Source of the DNA: Paenibacillus massiliensis 2301065 = DSM 16942
Lineage (GTDB): Bacteria; Bacillota; Bacilli; Paenibacillales; Paenibacillaceae
Length of the DNA stretch: 64,000 nt
Direction: 5' to 3'
Assembly: GCF_000377505.1 (NCBI RefSeq)
Contig: NZ_KB898185.1
Span: 1 to 64,000 of the forward strand
The notes under the pieces are model-generated. The model searched no databases and was not told where the DNA came from. It was given only the letters and a program-made list of their open reading frames with translations. Within the stretch, counting starts at the first letter, position 1; each line of letters begins with the position of its first letter. This document shows positions 62,171-64,000 of this stretch, in pieces. The position numbers and the translations under genes were made by a program.

Positions 62171-63139
62171 TTATGCTGTTTTCTTGCGGTCCAGCAGGAC
62201 GGCAATGGCAATCACGACACCCTTCACCACCATTTGGTAGAAGGAGTTCACACCAAGCAGGTTCAAGCCGTTATTCAATACCCCGATAATCAGAACACCG
62301 ATCAATGTGCCGACAATTCGTCCCCGCCCTCCTGCAAGGCTCGTACCGCCCAGTACAACAGCCGCGATCGCATCCAATTCATAGGATGTCCCCGCTGTTG
62401 GCTGTGCTGAATTCAAGCGCGATGTCAGAATCGCTCCGGCCAGAGCTGCAAGCATACCTGCCAGAGAGTAAATCATGATTTTAACACGCGTTACTTTGAT
62501 CCCTGAGATGATGGAGGCTTTCTCATTGCCACCGATTGCGTACGTTTTGCGACCAAAGGCTGTCTTGTGCAAAATGATCCATAGCACCATAAACGCAATC
62601 AGCATAGTAATCGCTGGTACCGGAATCCCCAGTAAGTAACCTCGGCCAAATAATTGAAACATCAGGCTGTCGCCAAGCCCTGTAATCGGGTTGCCGTTCG
62701 TATATACCAGCGTTAATCCTCTGAAAATGGTCATCGTAGCCAACGTCGCGATAAACGGTGCCATCTTCCCTTTCGTGATCATGAGGCCGTTAACCATCCC
62801 CATGACACCACCCAACGCCACACCGACAATGATGGATAAGATCGGATCAAAGCCAGATACCATCATATTGGCTACAAAGGCACTGGATAAAGCCAAAATT
62901 GAGCCAACCGACAAATCAATTCCGCCTGTTAAAATAACAAATGTCATACCAAAGGCGATAAGTGCATTAATCGAAACCTGACGTAGCAGGTTCAGAATGT
63001 TAAGCGGTTCCAAGAAGCTTGGATTCAAAATAGAGACGATGAGAATAAGAATAATCAAGCCGAGCAATGGCCCCATTTTTTGAGTTATATTCGAGAATCG
63101 TACACCGCTTTGGGCCTTTTTATCCTGAATGGTTGTCAT
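62171..63139 (-). CDS. rbsC: Ribose ABC permease
   Basis: 322 residues, about nine to ten membrane helices. GMTFVILTGGIDLSVGSILALS and AIAAVVLGGTSLAGGRG are RbsC signatures. Starts one base after the rbsA stop and ends 14 bases before rbsB. Confidence 0.95.
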   Translation of the reverse strand: MTTIQDKKAQSGVRFSNITQKMGPLLGLIILILIVSILNPSFLEPLNILNLLRQVSINALIAFGMTFVILTGGIDLSVGSILALSSAFVANMMVSGFDPILSIIVGVALGGVMGMVNGLMITKGKMAPFIATLATMTIFRGLTLVYTNGNPITGLGDSLMFQLFGRGYLLGIPVPAITMLIAFMVLWIILHKTAFGRKTYAIGGNEKASIISGIKVTRVKIMIYSLAGMLAALAGAILTSRLNSAQPTAGTSYELDAIAAVVLGGTSLAGGRGRIVGTLIGVLIIGVLNNGLNLLGVNSFYQMVVKGVVIAIAVLLDRKKTA

Positions 63140-63140
63140 A

Positions 63141-64000
63141 TCATTGTCCCCCTGTAGCCAATGTCATTATCTTTTCCTGTGTGGCTTCTTCCCTAGACAG
63201 CACACCACTAATATGGCCCTCATGTACCACCGCAACCCGGTCACTCATGCCGAGCACCTCAGGCAGCTCTGACGACACCATGATAATTGCCACGCCTCGG
63301 TCTGTCAGTTCATTCATTAGCTGATAGATTTCGCGCTTCGCTCCAACATCTACACCACGCGTAGGTTCGTCCAGGATGAGTACACTTGGACCGATCCCAA
63401 CCCATTTGGCAATAACAACCTTTTGTTGATTACCGCCGGATAGATTCCGTGCAGAGGTTTCCGAGGATTGCGTTTTGATCTGAAGACGTTGGATTAGCGT
63501 ATCGACAAATTCTTGCTCCTTTGCACCTGAGATGAAGCCTTTGCTGGAGAAACTGAACAGGTTAGGCAGAACCATATTTTCACGAATAGAGAAGTCAAGC
63601 ACCAGTCCCTCGTCCTTGCGATCCTCCGTAATAAAACCAATACCATGACTGACCGCATCTGTTGGTTTACGGATGTTCACTTTATGACCACGTATGAAGA
63701 GTTCTCCGCTATCCATCCGATCCAGACCAAAGATCGTTCTCATCATCTCCGTCCGCCCCGAGCCCATAAGTCCTGCAAAACCAAGAACTTCACCCGCTCT
63801 AACCTCGAAGCTTACATTCTGGAATATCCCTTTGCTACTCGCATTTCGGACTTCCAGAACCACTTCGCCATAAGAAGGGTTTCGAACAGGATAACGTTCC
63901 GTCAATTCGCGGCCGACCATTTTTCGTACCACTTCATCAAAGTTTGTCTCAGCAATGGCTTTGGTATCTACGGTTCTGCCGTCACGCATGATCGTAATCC
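63141..64000 (-). CDS. rbsA: Ribose ABC ATPase, C-terminal half (5' end outside window)
   Basis: The reading frame continues past position 64000, so only the last 286 codons are seen. This half contains the second ATPase domain with degenerate Walker [12 protein letters not shown], signature LSGGNQQKV, and Walker [13 protein letters not shown]. The first domain must lie beyond the window. Operon order rbsA-rbsC-rbsB matches Bacillus. Confidence 0.94.
   Translation of the reverse strand, partial: ITIMRDGRTVDTKAIAETNFDEVVRKMVGRELTERYPVRNPSYGEVVLEVRNASSKGIFQNVSFEVRAGEVLGFAGLMGSGRTEMMRTIFGLDRMDSGELFIRGHKVNIRKPTDAVSHGIGFITEDRKDEGLVLDFSIRENMVLPNLFSFSSKGFISGAKEQEFVDTLIQRLQIKTQSSETSARNLSGGNQQKVVIAKWVGIGPSVLILDEPTRGVDVGAKREIYQLMNELTDRGVAIIMVSSELPEVLGMSDRVAVVHEGHISGVLSREEATQEKIMTLATGGQ

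Noticed and set aside
1-64000. CRISPR arrays, intact insertion sequences, rRNA or intact tRNA genes
   Set aside because: None found: no regularly spaced repeats, no transposase or integrase frame, and no cloverleaf other than the 3' remnant at 41134.

Overview
The window comes from a Gram-positive, endospore-forming Firmicute, most likely Paenibacillus. It carries a gerA/gerB/gerC spore-germination operon, carbohydrate ABC permeases of the LplB/LplC type beside a solute-binding lipoprotein, a YesN-like one-protein sensor/AraC regulator, strong AGGAGG ribosome-binding sites with frequent GTG and TTG starts, and a lipopeptide NRPS cluster of a kind known from Paenibacillus. No chromosome-level marker such as an rRNA gene is present, so the genus is an inference.

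Layout. (1) 1-11775, minus strand: thioesterase, two ABC exporters and the first module and a half of a large NRPS. Module 1 is starter C - A(Val code) - T - E, which makes an N-acylated D-Val. Gene order and first residue both match the tridecaptin cluster (triA-triD). (2) 12511-16633: a phosphotransferase, a secreted pectate-lyase-like enzyme, a secreted beta-propeller protein and a metE remnant. (3) 16668-18644: hflX behind a long leader with its own promoter, a 12-codon leader peptide resembling ErmDL, and an intrinsic terminator. This looks like an antibiotic-sensing attenuator. (4) 18669-29166: GH88 hydrolase with divergent AraC regulator, two Qnr-like pentapeptide-repeat proteins, aldo/keto reductase with AraC regulator, a DUF4303 protein, flavohemoglobin hmp behind two Fnr-type boxes, small unknown proteins and two copies of a dispersed repeat. 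(5) 29167-30081: a guanidine-I riboswitch controlling ykkC-ykkD. (6) 30237-36598: a two-component system followed by GDSL, MBOAT, DHHW and DUF4358 genes, a candidate cell-surface O-acylation system. (7) 36679-40295: a broken duplication of an lrp / metallo-hydrolase / cyclase locus with 1.2 kb of foreign-looking DNA at the junction. (8) 40334-47221: stalk-domain protein, a tRNA/tmRNA-like 3' remnant, amidase, YesN-like regulator, and a DUF2239 / truncated DUF1330 / alpha-beta hydrolase operon behind a promoter bracketed by ACCCGGGT palindromes. (9) 47542-51097: sugar ABC importer without ATPase. (10) 51318-55391: ger operon. (11) 55658-60732: beta-propeller-like and DUF1349 proteins, a TetR-controlled flavodoxin-fold reductase pair with tandem operators, and an Old Yellow Enzyme. 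(12) 61224-64000: rbsA(partial)-rbsC-rbsB.

The window therefore combines antibiotic production and export with several candidate self-protection or resistance genes (hflX, pentapeptide proteins, ykkCD), plus plant-polysaccharide degradation and sugar uptake. Three cre-like sites (upstream of the lyase, between GH88 and its regulator, upstream of the YesN-like regulator) suggest shared catabolite control. The strongest leads are the hflX leader, the surface-acylation operon, the duplication/insertion locus, the paired operators at DUF2239 and TetR, and the two-copy dispersed repeat.
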